A stretch of DNA of 64,000 nt from positions 186,001 to 250,000 of the forward strand of contig NZ_CAKJTJ010000002.1 of NCBI RefSeq assembly GCF_917563925.1, read 5' to 3'. The number at the start of each line of letters is the position of its first letter. Positions within the stretch are counted from its first letter, which is position 1. The notes beneath the pieces are model-generated. The model was not told the DNA's origin. It ran no database searches and saw nothing but the letters and a program-made list of their open reading frames with translations. Positions 1 to 8,496 of the stretch are shown here, piece after piece. The translations under genes and the position numbers were made by a program. Source of the stretch: Sutcliffiella rhizosphaerae (GTDB taxonomy: Bacteria > Bacillota > Bacilli > Bacillales > Bacillaceae_I).

Positions 1-35
1 GAGCATATGTGTTAAATGGTACCTACCTTTAATGT

Positions 36-1505
36 CTATGAACTTATCTTGGAATGTATTGCTTCAAGTGCTACTTTTCTATCATCAAATTCAATTGTTC
101 TATCACCAATTAGCTGATATGTTTCGTGCCCTTTTCCTGCAATAAGCACGACATCTCCTTTTTCCGCTTCACTAATCACCTTATAAATTGCATTGCGTCG
201 ATCTTCCACCACTTCATAATTTCTGTCCAATACCCCAGCTCTCATATCAGAGAAAATTTGTTCGGGATCCTCCGAGCGTGGGTTATCCGAAGTAAATACA
301 GCTTTATTAGCGTAATTAACAGCCACGGCAGCCATTAATGGACGCTTAGATCGATCCCTGTCCCCTCCACAACCAATAATGCAATAGATATTTTTATCTG
401 ATAGTTGTTTAGTAGCTTTCAGCACATTTTCAAGACTATCAGGAGTATGTGCGTAGTCGACAATTACTGTAAAATCCTGTCCACCCTCAATGACCTCAAA
501 TCTACCTGGGACCCCAGTGACACTTTCGATCACTGGAATGATGGTGCTCATCGGTATATTTGAAACGTAGCATGCACTTATAGCTGCAAGCACGTTATAA
601 ACACTAAATTTCCCTACTAATTTTAAATGGATAGGGATGACTTTGTTGTCATAAACCAAATCAAATGTTGTTCCTTTGGCAGATGTCACTACATTCTTTG
701 CCATGATGTCACTTTTCTGCTTGATTCCGTAAGTGAGTACCTGAGCAGCGGTAGCCCTCTTGAAAAACTCACTAGACGGATCATCGGAATTTAAAACAGC
801 AAATTTTGGTTTCTTTTGGTTATATATATTCCCGAGAGAAGAAAATAATAGTGACTTTGCGAATTGATATTCCTGCATAGTATGGTGATAATCTAAATGA
901 TCTTGGGTTAGATTGGTGAGAACCGCTACATCAAAATCGCAGCCATGAACCCTCCCCATATGAAGGGCATGTGAAGATACCTCCATCACAACTGTATCCA
1001 CATCATTCTCTATCATTTGCTGAAATGATTTTTGAAGTGTTAATGCATCTGGAGTGGTATTTTTAACAGGAAAAGCCTGGTTTCCGATTTTCATATAGAT
1101 AGTTCCTATCATTCCTGTTTTCAGTTGGTGATGTTGACAGATGGCTTCAATAATATGAGTGGTCGTCGTTTTTCCATTAGTACCTGTTACACCAATGAGT
1201 TTAAGTTTATGTGTCGGCTGTCCGTAAAAAACATCTGCTAAAATAGCCATTGCCCTAGTTGTATCTGGTACAACTATTACGGGTACATTAACATCCAGCA
1301 TTCTCTCAGAAATAATTGCCACGGCTCCATTTTCTACTGCCTCAAAAGCAAAATCATGCCCATCAACCGTGTACCCTTTGATACCAAAAAATAAACTCCC
1401 CTTTTTTGTCTTCCGGGAATCCATTGCAAGCGAAGTGATATCTGGATTTTCCCTAGATGACACTTCATATCGGTGCAAATTCTGTATTAGCTCTTGAAGT
1501 TTCAT
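36..1505 (-). CDS. murE: UDP-MurNAc-L-Ala-D-Glu:meso-diaminopimelate ligase
   Basis: Cytoplasmic Mur ligase that adds the third stem-peptide residue to UDP-MurNAc-dipeptide, using ATP, in peptidoglycan precursor synthesis. The 489-residue length is normal. The P-loop GTNGKTTTT is at residues 108-116, followed by the central ligase domain and the C-terminal domain. DNPR at residues 407-410 is the motif that in this family selects meso-diaminopimelate rather than lysine, so the wall is predicted to be DAP-type. The ATG is preceded by AAAGGAG. It is the last gene of the mraZ-murE cluster visible here; mraY would be expected just beyond the left edge. About 200 bases separate it from spoVD. Confidence 0.97.
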   Translation of the reverse strand: MKLQELIQNLHRYEVSSRENPDITSLAMDSRKTKKGSLFFGIKGYTVDGHDFAFEAVENGAVAIISERMLDVNVPVIVVPDTTRAMAILADVFYGQPTHKLKLIGVTGTNGKTTTTHIIEAICQHHQLKTGMIGTIYMKIGNQAFPVKNTTPDALTLQKSFQQMIENDVDTVVMEVSSHALHMGRVHGCDFDVAVLTNLTQDHLDYHHTMQEYQFAKSLLFSSLGNIYNQKKPKFAVLNSDDPSSEFFKRATAAQVLTYGIKQKSDIMAKNVVTSAKGTTFDLVYDNKVIPIHLKLVGKFSVYNVLAAISACYVSNIPMSTIIPVIESVTGVPGRFEVIEGGQDFTVIVDYAHTPDSLENVLKATKQLSDKNIYCIIGCGGDRDRSKRPLMAAVAVNYANKAVFTSDNPRSEDPEQIFSDMRAGVLDRNYEVVEDRRNAIYKVISEAEKGDVVLIAGKGHETYQLIGDRTIEFDDRKVALEAIHSKISS

Positions 1506-1707
1506 GTGAATCTAACTCCTTTAGCATTCTCCAAACCTAATTGTTTTTTTCTTCATCAATGAACAGGAAAAGCGTTTATCCCTAATAATCTCTTTATCTC
1601 CATTCTATCCTATTTAGGAAAAATAAACCAAGGAACGATAAAGAAAAATAATCGCTTTTCCATGTCCTAAAGGTAAATGAATCTCTTTTCTCATAACTTA
1701 TCGTTGT

Positions 1708-3630
1708 TTAATCTTTTCCAGAAAGGTAAACTCTGACCGTGGAGCCTTCTTTTACTTTTGTTCCTGGAGCAGGTGCTTGTTGGACGACGGTATCACCATC
1801 TCCACTAATATCCAGTTGAAGTGTGACCAGTTGTTGCAAAAGTTCTTTACGTGTCATACCTTTTAAATCAGGAACTTCCACAAGCGGTACATCTGGCCAT
1901 TTCAATTCCTTTTCAATTTGCCCTTTTCTCTTATCTACTCCAAGTTCAATTAGGCTATCCTCCATTATATTCCCAACTATCGGCGCTGCTACAACTCCAC
2001 CAAATTGCACAGTTTCTTTCGGATTATCCACAGCTAAGTATACGACAATTTGAGGATCATCTGCTGGAGCAAACCCAATAAATGAAACGATATGATTATT
2101 TTCTAAATATTTACCATCCTTTACCTTTTGGGCTGTACCAGTTTTTCCACCAACTCTATACCCTTCTACAAAGGCATTTCTTCCCGTCCCTTGGGCAACC
2201 ACGCTTTCAAGGGCATATCTTACCTGACTTGAAGTTTCTTCAGAGATTACTCGTCTTTTTTCTACCGGTGTTTTTCTAGAAACTACATCACCTGTTACAG
2301 GGTCAATAAATTCCTTTGCGATGTAAGGGGTATACAGTATGCCACCATTCACAGCTGCCGATACAGCAGCAACTTGTTGGATCGGAGTTACAGATACACC
2401 TTGACCGAATGCGGTTGTAGCTAATTCAACTGGCCCTAATTGTTCTGGTTTAAATAGTATTCCTTTACCTTCTCCCGCAAGGTCAATTCCAGTTTTTTCA
2501 CCAAATCCAAATGATTTAATGTATTTAAATAAAGTCTCTTCACCTAAGCGTTGACCTAATTCAACAAAACCGGGGTTACAGGAATTTTGGACCACTTCAA
2601 GAAAAGTTTGATGGCCATGTCCTCCTTTTTTCCAACAACGCAACCTAGCTCCGTCTACAATGGCAGCGCCACCGTCATGAAAGGTATCATTTGTGAGATT
2701 TACTTTACTTTCCTCCAAAGCTGCAGATAGCGTAATTATTTTAAAAGTGGACCCGGGTTCATATGTGCTCCAAACTGGCAAATTACGGTTATATATTTCA
2801 GGTGCAACATCCTGAAATTTTGCCGGATCAAAGTCAGGTCTACTTGACATTCCTAAGATTTCCCCATTATTGGGATTCATGGCAATCGCAATGATTCCAT
2901 CGGGATTATATAACTCTTGTGCAAGATCCAGTTCTCGCTCTATGATCGTTTGGACTTTCGAATCAATTGTCAACCTCAAATCCATCCCGTCCTGAGGAGC
3001 TTCGTAATCATCAGGGATATCAGGCATTCTCCTTCCCTTTGCGTCTGAATAGAACTGAACATGTCCCTTTTCCCCTTTTAATTGTTTGTCATAATATAGT
3101 TCCAAGCCCATTAGGCCTTGATTGTCTATACCAGCAAAACCCAATACATGTGAGAGATAACTTCCAAATGGATAATGTCTTTTGGAATCCTCCGCAATAT
3201 ATACCCCTTTTAATCCAAGTGCTCTTATTTCTTTGGCTTTTTCATGTGAAATTTTTCTGCCTTCAGGGTTTATTTTTTCCATGGATGATTTTTTAGTAAG
3301 AAGCTTGTACAACTTTTCCTTTGGCATATTTAAGACAGCTGCCAGTCTTTCAGCTGTTTCATTTGGATCTGTTATTTGTCTTGGTACTACAAAAACGGTT
3401 GGTGCACTAACATTTGTAGCGAGTGGAACTCCATTACGATCAAGGATTTCACCTCTTTCAGGCTCAAACGATATATTCCTGCTCCATGAATCCCGAGCCC
3501 GATCTGTCAGCATATCACCAAGCGCAAATTGTACATATCCTAATCTCATATCAATAATACTAAAAAGCAGAATTCCTACTAGAAGAACGATGGTTAATCT
3601 TCTACGAACCGTAACATGAGATACCCTCAT
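1708..3630 (-). CDS. spoVD: Stage V sporulation protein D (class B penicillin-binding protein)
   Basis: Transpeptidase needed for spore cortex peptidoglycan. From the chosen start it has 640 residues: a short cytoplasmic N-terminus, one membrane anchor (about residues 10-30), a dimerisation region, the transpeptidase domain with STFK (294-297), SCN (350-352) and KTGTA (496-500), and one PASTA domain (about 585-640). A longer frame reaches 3708, but the ATG at 3630 follows TAAAGGGGG at good spacing and begins MRVSHVTVR, as SpoVD proteins do. Family knowledge says this gene is sigma-E controlled. A sigma-E -10-like element lies at 3661-3668 (CATATATT on the coding strand), but I see no good -35. 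The pbpB terminator upstream separates it from the division genes. Confidence 0.95.
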   Translation of the reverse strand: MRVSHVTVRRRLTIVLLVGILLFSIIDMRLGYVQFALGDMLTDRARDSWSRNISFEPERGEILDRNGVPLATNVSAPTVFVVPRQITDPNETAERLAAVLNMPKEKLYKLLTKKSSMEKINPEGRKISHEKAKEIRALGLKGVYIAEDSKRHYPFGSYLSHVLGFAGIDNQGLMGLELYYDKQLKGEKGHVQFYSDAKGRRMPDIPDDYEAPQDGMDLRLTIDSKVQTIIERELDLAQELYNPDGIIAIAMNPNNGEILGMSSRPDFDPAKFQDVAPEIYNRNLPVWSTYEPGSTFKIITLSAALEESKVNLTNDTFHDGGAAIVDGARLRCWKKGGHGHQTFLEVVQNSCNPGFVELGQRLGEETLFKYIKSFGFGEKTGIDLAGEGKGILFKPEQLGPVELATTAFGQGVSVTPIQQVAAVSAAVNGGILYTPYIAKEFIDPVTGDVVSRKTPVEKRRVISEETSSQVRYALESVVAQGTGRNAFVEGYRVGGKTGTAQKVKDGKYLENNHIVSFIGFAPADDPQIVVYLAVDNPKETVQFGGVVAAPIVGNIMEDSLIELGVDKRKGQIEKELKWPDVPLVEVPDLKGMTRKELLQQLVTLQLDISGDGDTVVQQAPAPGTKVKEGSTVRVYLSGKD

Positions 3631-3722
3631 TTCAAATGAACCCCCTTTAATATTCGTAGTAATATATGCTTGTACGAAATGGGTTAGAACATTATCATGG
3701 ATACTCATTTCAAAAAGCTAAA

Positions 3723-3835
3723 AGAGCCTCGTTTAACCCCGAGAGGGATAAGACAATCCTGCCAGAAAGTTGATTTTATATTTTGGACGGATAAGTTAGT
3801 TAATGAACTCGAAATGGCTAGACTCAAAAGCTAGC
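3723..3835 (+). repeat. Degenerate copy of a dispersed intergenic repeat (copy 1 of 3)
   Basis: This non-coding stretch between spoVD and the pbpB terminator reads like the repeat at 14911-15014. Shared blocks are GCCTcGtTtAaCCCcGA, an AGGgATAAGACaA block, then a spacer, and a GGCTAG...AGCTAG block at the far end. It is the most decayed of the three copies in this window. No reading frame or mobility gene is associated with it. Confidence 0.5.
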
Positions 3836-3839
3836 AAAA

Positions 3840-3882
3840 AATGGTGTGCAGAAGGAGACATATAATCCCTTTGCACACCATT
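3840..3882 (-). terminator. Rho-independent terminator after pbpB
   Basis: The inverted repeat AATGGTGTGCA (3840-3850) pairs with TGCACACCATT (3872-3882), and the minus-strand transcript continues with TTTT. It lies 9 bases past the pbpB stop, so it should separate mraZ-rsmH-ftsL-pbpB from spoVD, which therefore needs its own promoter. Confidence 0.8.
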
Positions 3883-3890
3883 GTTATTCT

Positions 3891-6110
3891 TTATTCTTCA
3901 TCTGCCTCTTCACTACTATCATCTGATTGTTCCGCCTCATTTGCTTCCGGAAGTGGTCTATTTGAATGAAGCTCAACTACTAGTTGATTTCCTTTTTCAA
4001 CAGGCGTACCTGGCATTATACTTTGTTGATGAACATAACCGTTACCTTCTATTTTAGTATCAAGTTCAAGTATGTTTGCAAGTTTTCTAACATCCCGTAG
4101 ACTCCAACCTGTCATATCTGGCAGTGAGGGTGACTCTTCAGTAACCAAAAAGATTTTTTCTCCTTTAATTACTTCTTGCCCAGCTTGTGGTGTTTGCTTT
4201 AAGACTTTTGAACCTTCTCCAACCACGACATAGTTTGGTGCTTGACTTTCCGAAGATACATCTTGAATAGATTTACCTACAAGATTTGGTACTTTCACAC
4301 CTATATTTTGCTTTTTTGGAGTTAGAGACTGGTTCTCATCTGGTTTAATACTAAGATACTGTAAACTTCTTTTCATAACAGAGTTGAATACCCCAGATAC
4401 AGGACCAGCACCATTTTCATGTTGGGCAATTTTTGGCTTCTCTACAGCTACATACATCAATAATTCCGGATCATCAGCAGGTGCCATTCCAATGATTGAA
4501 TAGATATATTCCCCATGACCTGAAAGGTACCCACCAGGACCCGGAATTTGTGCGGTTCCCGTTTTTGCTGCTACTGAGTACCCTTCAATGCTATATGGTC
4601 TCCCTGTACCGTTCTCTGAACTTACGACCGATTCTAAGACCTCAAGTACTTTCGATGCCGTATTTTCTGAGATTGGACTACCTTTTGCCTTCGGTTTGTT
4701 TTCGACAACCGTTTGGTTTGTATTTGGATTAACGATCTTTTCAATTACATATGGTTGCATCATTTTTCCTTTGTTCGCAATTGCTGTTGCTGCTTGAATT
4801 TGTTGAATAGGTGTAAATGCAGACCCTTGTCCAAAAGCAGTTGATATTCGATCACGATAATAATGATAATTGATGCTACTTGTTACTTCATCCGGTAGAT
4901 CAATTCCAGTCGGTTCATCCATACCAAATGATTTAATATATTCTAGAAGTGTGTCTGTTCCCATTTTTTCAGCAAGTAGGGCAAACGCAACATTTGATGA
5001 GCGTTGAACTCCTTCTTCAAAAGAAATCAATCCCCAGCCAGATCTGTTATGGTCATAAACAGGTATAGGGTCATTCGGTAGCTTGTAAGCCCCTGATTGA
5101 TATAACTCTGAACCTTGATAAACCCCCTCCTCAATTGCTGCTGCCAGTGAAAAGATTTTCATCGTTGAACCTGGCTCAAATCGATTGGATATTGCATCAT
5201 TATTCCAGTTATCCGTGAGACCTTCCCTTGTATTTAAATCAAAGGTTGGCCTAGAGCCCATACCTAGAATCTTCCCTGTTTTCGGATCAGCGACAATGGC
5301 GATTATCCGTTCTGGTTCATATTCTTTGACGACATTGTTCATCGCTTCTTCTAAAAAAGTTTGAATGGTTCTATCAAGTGTCAGATACACATTATTACCA
5401 TTTATTGCCGGGACGTAAGATACATCTGAATTCATAGAAAGTTTTATTCCTTTATTATCTGTTTTAACAGATAATGACCCGTCCTGCTCCTTTAATTCCT
5501 CTTCCAGCATTTTCTCTAGTCCACTGACTCCATTAATTTCACCTTCATCATCTGCTCTTGCAAAACCAATAACATGACTGGCAAACTTTCCGTTAAAATA
5601 AAACCTTTTTGCATTTTCAACAAAGGCTATACCGGGAAGTTCTAAATCCTCAATTTCTTGTTTCTTAGATAAAGGTAGGTCTCGACCTACTGCACCAAAC
5701 TCCACTTGTTTTCTATCTGAAGATAATCTTTCAAATAATTCATTTGAGTCTGTTTCTAATATAGAAGCTAATTTGTCAGCAGTGCCTTTTGGATCGACAA
5801 CATGTCGCGGTTTTTCTTTATTTGTTGTCATCGTTTTGTCTAAGACTGCTACTAAATTAAAGGAAGGAGTGTCCTCTGCTATCGGCTTACCCGTTCTATC
5901 TAAAATCGCACCTCTAGATGCATTGATTTTCTTATTTACATTGTATCTTTCACTTGCTTCTATAGATAGATCATGTCCGTGTGCTTCTCCGGTTGCTTGA
6001 AGGAAGAAAAATCGCCCAATTAATAGAAAAAAGAGCAACGCAAATAAACCAAGTAAAAGAGCTGCTCCAACATGTATTCTTTTTTTATGAACGAGATTTT
6101 GTGTATTCAT
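3891..6110 (-). CDS. pbpB: Penicillin-binding protein 2B (division transpeptidase)
   Basis: Septal class B PBP, the FtsI counterpart, working with FtsL, DivIC and FtsW at the division site. It has 739 residues: a membrane anchor at about 14-38, a dimerisation domain, the transpeptidase domain with STMK (315-318), SSN (371-373) and KTGTA (516-520), two C-terminal PASTA domains (about 600-720) and an acidic Glu/Asp/Ser-rich tail. Its ATG overlaps the ftsL stop codon (TAATG), which suggests translational coupling; the local ribosome site is weak. The two PASTA domains fit PBP2B, and the paralogous spoVD next door carries one. The gene is intact. Confidence 0.96.
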   Translation of the reverse strand: MNTQNLVHKKRIHVGAALLLGLFALLFFLLIGRFFFLQATGEAHGHDLSIEASERYNVNKKINASRGAILDRTGKPIAEDTPSFNLVAVLDKTMTTNKEKPRHVVDPKGTADKLASILETDSNELFERLSSDRKQVEFGAVGRDLPLSKKQEIEDLELPGIAFVENAKRFYFNGKFASHVIGFARADDEGEINGVSGLEKMLEEELKEQDGSLSVKTDNKGIKLSMNSDVSYVPAINGNNVYLTLDRTIQTFLEEAMNNVVKEYEPERIIAIVADPKTGKILGMGSRPTFDLNTREGLTDNWNNDAISNRFEPGSTMKIFSLAAAIEEGVYQGSELYQSGAYKLPNDPIPVYDHNRSGWGLISFEEGVQRSSNVAFALLAEKMGTDTLLEYIKSFGMDEPTGIDLPDEVTSSINYHYYRDRISTAFGQGSAFTPIQQIQAATAIANKGKMMQPYVIEKIVNPNTNQTVVENKPKAKGSPISENTASKVLEVLESVVSSENGTGRPYSIEGYSVAAKTGTAQIPGPGGYLSGHGEYIYSIIGMAPADDPELLMYVAVEKPKIAQHENGAGPVSGVFNSVMKRSLQYLSIKPDENQSLTPKKQNIGVKVPNLVGKSIQDVSSESQAPNYVVVGEGSKVLKQTPQAGQEVIKGEKIFLVTEESPSLPDMTGWSLRDVRKLANILELDTKIEGNGYVHQQSIMPGTPVEKGNQLVVELHSNRPLPEANEAEQSDDSSEEADEE

Positions 6111-6469
6111 TAGTTCCCTACATTCTTCACATTATTTTCGTTTAATGTAAGGCCTAATTTTTTTGCTTTTTCTAAGATTACTTCATAGCTGCTTTCTTCT
6201 GCTACGCGTAATTCAAGCTCACGATTCTTCTTTAATTGTGCTTCCATAGATCCTTCAAGCGATTGGATTTCACTATTAATATGATAAATTTCAACGTGAT
6301 TCGTAACGATATTAAAAGAACCAAATGTAACTAGTCCAATAAACATACATCCTAACATTTTTTCCCCGAACGTGATCTTGGAGCGTTTTTTCACAAGTGT
6401 TTTGGTTTTTGGTAATTGCTGTCTACGTTCTTCATGCTGCCGCTGAATTTTATGTGCTAAATTACTCAT
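6110..6469 (-). CDS. ftsL: Cell division protein FtsL
   Basis: Small bitopic division protein that links PBP2B to the FtsB/DivIC complex. Its 119 residues comprise a basic cytoplasmic N-terminus (lysines and arginines to about residue 33), one membrane segment (about 35-58) and an extracytoplasmic coiled-coil-like segment with a heptad of Leu/Ile/Val. Sequence conservation in FtsL is low, so position between rsmH and pbpB and topology carry the call. The start has a strong GAGGGGGA site. The stop overlaps the pbpB ATG, and rsmH ends 21 bases upstream. Confidence 0.92.
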   Translation of the reverse strand: MSNLAHKIQRQHEERRQQLPKTKTLVKKRSKITFGEKMLGCMFIGLVTFGSFNIVTNHVEIYHINSEIQSLEGSMEAQLKKNRELELRVAEESSYEVILEKAKKLGLTLNENNVKNVGN

Positions 6470-6490
6470 TCTTCTTCCCCCTCAATCAAG

Positions 6491-7429
6491 TTAGTCTTTT
6501 ATTTTTTCAGCGATTCGTAATTTGGCTGATCTAGCACGTTTATTTACTTCAAGCTCTTCCTCACTAGGAAGAATCGGTTTTCTTGTAATAAGCTTTAGTA
6601 TTGGCTGAAACTCTTCAGGAATAATAGGAAGTCCTGGCGGTAGCTCTGGAAGTTGACTTTTTTCCTTGAAAGCTACTTTGCACATTCTATCTTCAAGAGA
6701 ATGGAATGTTATGACACTAACCCTTCCTCCAGGTTTTAATACATCAATAGCCTGATGAATAGCATCTTCAAAAACTCCAAGTTCATCATTTACTGCAATT
6801 CTTATCGCTTGAAAAACACGTTTCGCAGGATGACCACCTGTTCTTCTTGCAGGTGCAGGTATCCCATCTTTAATGAGTTCCACCAGCTCCAATGTTGTTT
6901 CAACTGGTTTTGTTTTTCGATATTCTTCTATTTTTCTTGCAATTTGCTTAGAGAATTTTTCCTCTCCATATTGGAAAAAGATACGTACCAATTTTTCATA
7001 TGGCCAACTATTAACCACATCATAAGCGCTCAATGGACTATTAGTGTCCATTCTCATATCAAGAGGTGCATCATGATGGTAGCTGAAGCCACGTTCCGGT
7101 GTATCCAATTGCGGAGAAGAAACTCCTAAATCGAACAACACCCCATCTACTTTCGTAATTCCAAGTTCATAAAGCTTTTCCTTTAAATGTTTAAAATTAC
7201 TTTTAATAAAAATGACTCTGTCCAAATAATTATGTAGCACACTTTTTGCATGTTCTAGTGCATTCTCGTCTTGGTCAAAAGCAATTAATTTCCCCTTTTC
7301 AGAAAGCCTTTTGACAATTTCAGAACTATGCCCAGCCCCGCCAAGTGTACAATCCACATAAATACCATCTTCTTTAATTGCGAGTCCATCTACTGCTTCA
7401 TTTAATAAAACTGTGACATGGTGAAACAT
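6491..7429 (-). CDS. rsmH: 16S rRNA (cytosine-1402-N4)-methyltransferase
   Basis: SAM-dependent enzyme (MraW) that N4-methylates C1402 in the ribosomal P site. It is 312 residues long, the family norm. The N-terminal SAM-binding motif [10 protein letters not shown] is at about 26-35, FDLGVSSPQ near 100, and the [13 protein letters not shown] segment in the C-terminal half is diagnostic. It is second in the mraZ operon, about 113 bases after mraZ. The ATG is preceded by AGAAGGGCG. The gene is complete. Confidence 0.97.
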   Translation of the reverse strand: MFHHVTVLLNEAVDGLAIKEDGIYVDCTLGGAGHSSEIVKRLSEKGKLIAFDQDENALEHAKSVLHNYLDRVIFIKSNFKHLKEKLYELGITKVDGVLFDLGVSSPQLDTPERGFSYHHDAPLDMRMDTNSPLSAYDVVNSWPYEKLVRIFFQYGEEKFSKQIARKIEEYRKTKPVETTLELVELIKDGIPAPARRTGGHPAKRVFQAIRIAVNDELGVFEDAIHQAIDVLKPGGRVSVITFHSLEDRMCKVAFKEKSQLPELPPGLPIIPEEFQPILKLITRKPILPSEEELEVNKRARSAKLRIAEKIKD

Positions 7430-7542
7430 ATTTCACGCCCTTCTAGCTCTTAGCTGCATTCTTCTTTGATGATAGCTAAATTCTCTTACTGGTTATTTTC
7501 CCACTGGTATATGTGTTTTATCCAAACTGTAATTAAACCCTT

Positions 7543-7974
7543 TTATAAGTCAAAATCCACAAGGTTTTCTGCAATCTCTGCGAATGAATCTTCTGACTCT
7601 TCCACAAAAATACTCCAATTTTCCTTGCTCCAAATTTCTATTCTATTAGATACTCCGATTACAACGCACTCTTTTTCAAGCTGAGCATATTGAACAAGGG
7701 GGGTCGCGATATTTACACGTCCCTGTTTATCCAATTCACATTCTGCGGCACCAGAAAAGAAAAATCTTGTAAAAGCACGGGCATCCTTTTTGGTAAGTGG
7801 AAGCTGCTTCAGTTTATCTTCTACTGTTTTCCATTCGGAGAGAGGATAGCCGAATAGGCATTTATCAAGACCTCGTGTAAGAACAAAGGTTTCTCCTAAA
7901 TGATCACGGAATTTTGCAGGCACGATCATACGCCCTTTTGTATCGATTGTATGATTGTATTCTCCCATGAACAT
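7543..7974 (-). CDS. mraZ: Transcriptional regulator MraZ
   Basis: Ring-forming AbrB/SpoVT-like DNA-binding protein that represses its own division/cell-wall operon. The product is 143 residues with the two tandem MraZ half-domains; [13 protein letters not shown] and [12 protein letters not shown] are the two family signatures. The frame stays open to 8028, but those extra codons run through the GTGGG operator repeats. The ATG at 7974 (MFMGEYNHT) follows AAGGTGGGGG and matches known MraZ N-termini. The direct repeats immediately upstream are probably its own binding site. Confidence 0.97.
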   Translation of the reverse strand: MFMGEYNHTIDTKGRMIVPAKFRDHLGETFVLTRGLDKCLFGYPLSEWKTVEDKLKQLPLTKKDARAFTRFFFSGAAECELDKQGRVNIATPLVQYAQLEKECVVIGVSNRIEIWSKENWSIFVEESEDSFAEIAENLVDFDL

Positions 7975-7980
7975 CAGGTT

Positions 7981-8028
7981 CCCCCACCTTTCTTCTACTT
8001 CCCCCCACAATCCCCCACTTCTCACCAC
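7981..8028 (-). promoter_or_regulatory. Putative MraZ operator: phased GTGG direct repeats
   Basis: On the coding strand, GTGGTGAGAA, GTGGGGGATT and GTGGGGGGAA follow one another, so GTGG recurs at exactly 10-bp spacing (CCAC ends at 8028, 8018 and 8008 on the plus strand). A fourth GTGGGGG occurs about two turns further (7981-7987), where it also serves as the mraZ ribosome site. MraZ proteins are known to bind short G-rich direct repeats spaced about one helical turn apart upstream of mraZ, which is the arrangement seen here. Confidence 0.75.
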
Positions 8029-8035
8029 TTACTTT

Positions 8036-8064
8036 ATTGTACTATTCTCTTCCCTAAAAGAAAA
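8036..8064 (-). promoter_or_regulatory. Candidate sigma-A promoter for mraZ
   Basis: A TACAAT -10 box (8036-8041) lies 17 bases from a poor -35, TTTTCT (8059-8064). Transcription would start inside or at the edge of the GTGG repeats, so MraZ bound there would block polymerase. The weak -35 makes this uncertain. Confidence 0.35.
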
Positions 8065-8159
8065 TCCTTTAAGCCTACTTTTTTTTCGTTTTTCATCTTT
8101 TTACAACATTTTTTGACAAAAGAACGAATTACCGTTGAACATGACTGTTTCTGACTAAA

Positions 8160-8178
8160 TAAAAACAGGAATCCCTGT
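8160..8178 (-). terminator. Weak terminator-like hairpin upstream of mraZ
   Basis: ACAGG (8165-8169) pairs with CCTGT (8174-8178) around AATC, followed on the minus strand by TTTTTATTT. The stem is only five pairs. It is the third terminator-like structure between bshC and mraZ. Confidence 0.4.
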
Positions 8179-8242
8179 CATTCTTCACTAAATCTACTAA
8201 AACGACCCTTTTTATTTTTAGAATTGTCAGAAAAAAGACCAT

Positions 8243-8265
8243 AAAAAAAAGCGGGATCCCCTGCT
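8243..8265 (-). terminator. Terminator-like hairpin between bshC and mraZ
   Basis: The coding-strand hairpin AGC(A)GGG-GAT-CCCGCT is followed by eight T residues. The stem is GC-rich with one bulge. With the bshC terminator at 8398-8440 it forms a tandem set that would insulate mraZ from read-through. Confidence 0.55.
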
Positions 8266-8397
8266 ATTTTTTGAATGTAGAAAATAATGATGTAACAGTC
8301 GTGCTCAGTTCCTTCTTTTATTTTAAAAAAACGGACAGACTTTCATCCATCAAGTCCATGAGCCAACCTTTTACGAGTATTAAAAAACATGCCAAAC

Positions 8398-8440
8398 AAA
8401 AAAAGCACATGAGGAAAACAGATTGTGTTTCCTCATGTGC
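8398..8440 (-). terminator. Rho-independent terminator after bshC
   Basis: GCACATGAGGAAA and its complement TTTCCTCATGTGC form a long stem (8405-8440, one bulge) followed by a run of seven T on the minus strand. It lies 57 bases past the bshC stop and would end the panE-DUF3397-bshC unit. Confidence 0.85.
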
Positions 8441-8496
8441 TTTCTAGTTAGGGATTATCAGATTTGTTCAAAATTTCTATACTCTTATAGTTAACT

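Noticed and set aside
3631-3708. N-terminal extension of SpoVD by 26 residues
   Set aside because: The family begins MRVS; AAAGGGGG precedes the ATG at 3630.
7975-8028. N-terminal extension of MraZ
   Set aside because: The extra codons are the GTGG operator repeats; the ATG at 7974 has the ribosome site and the family N-terminus.
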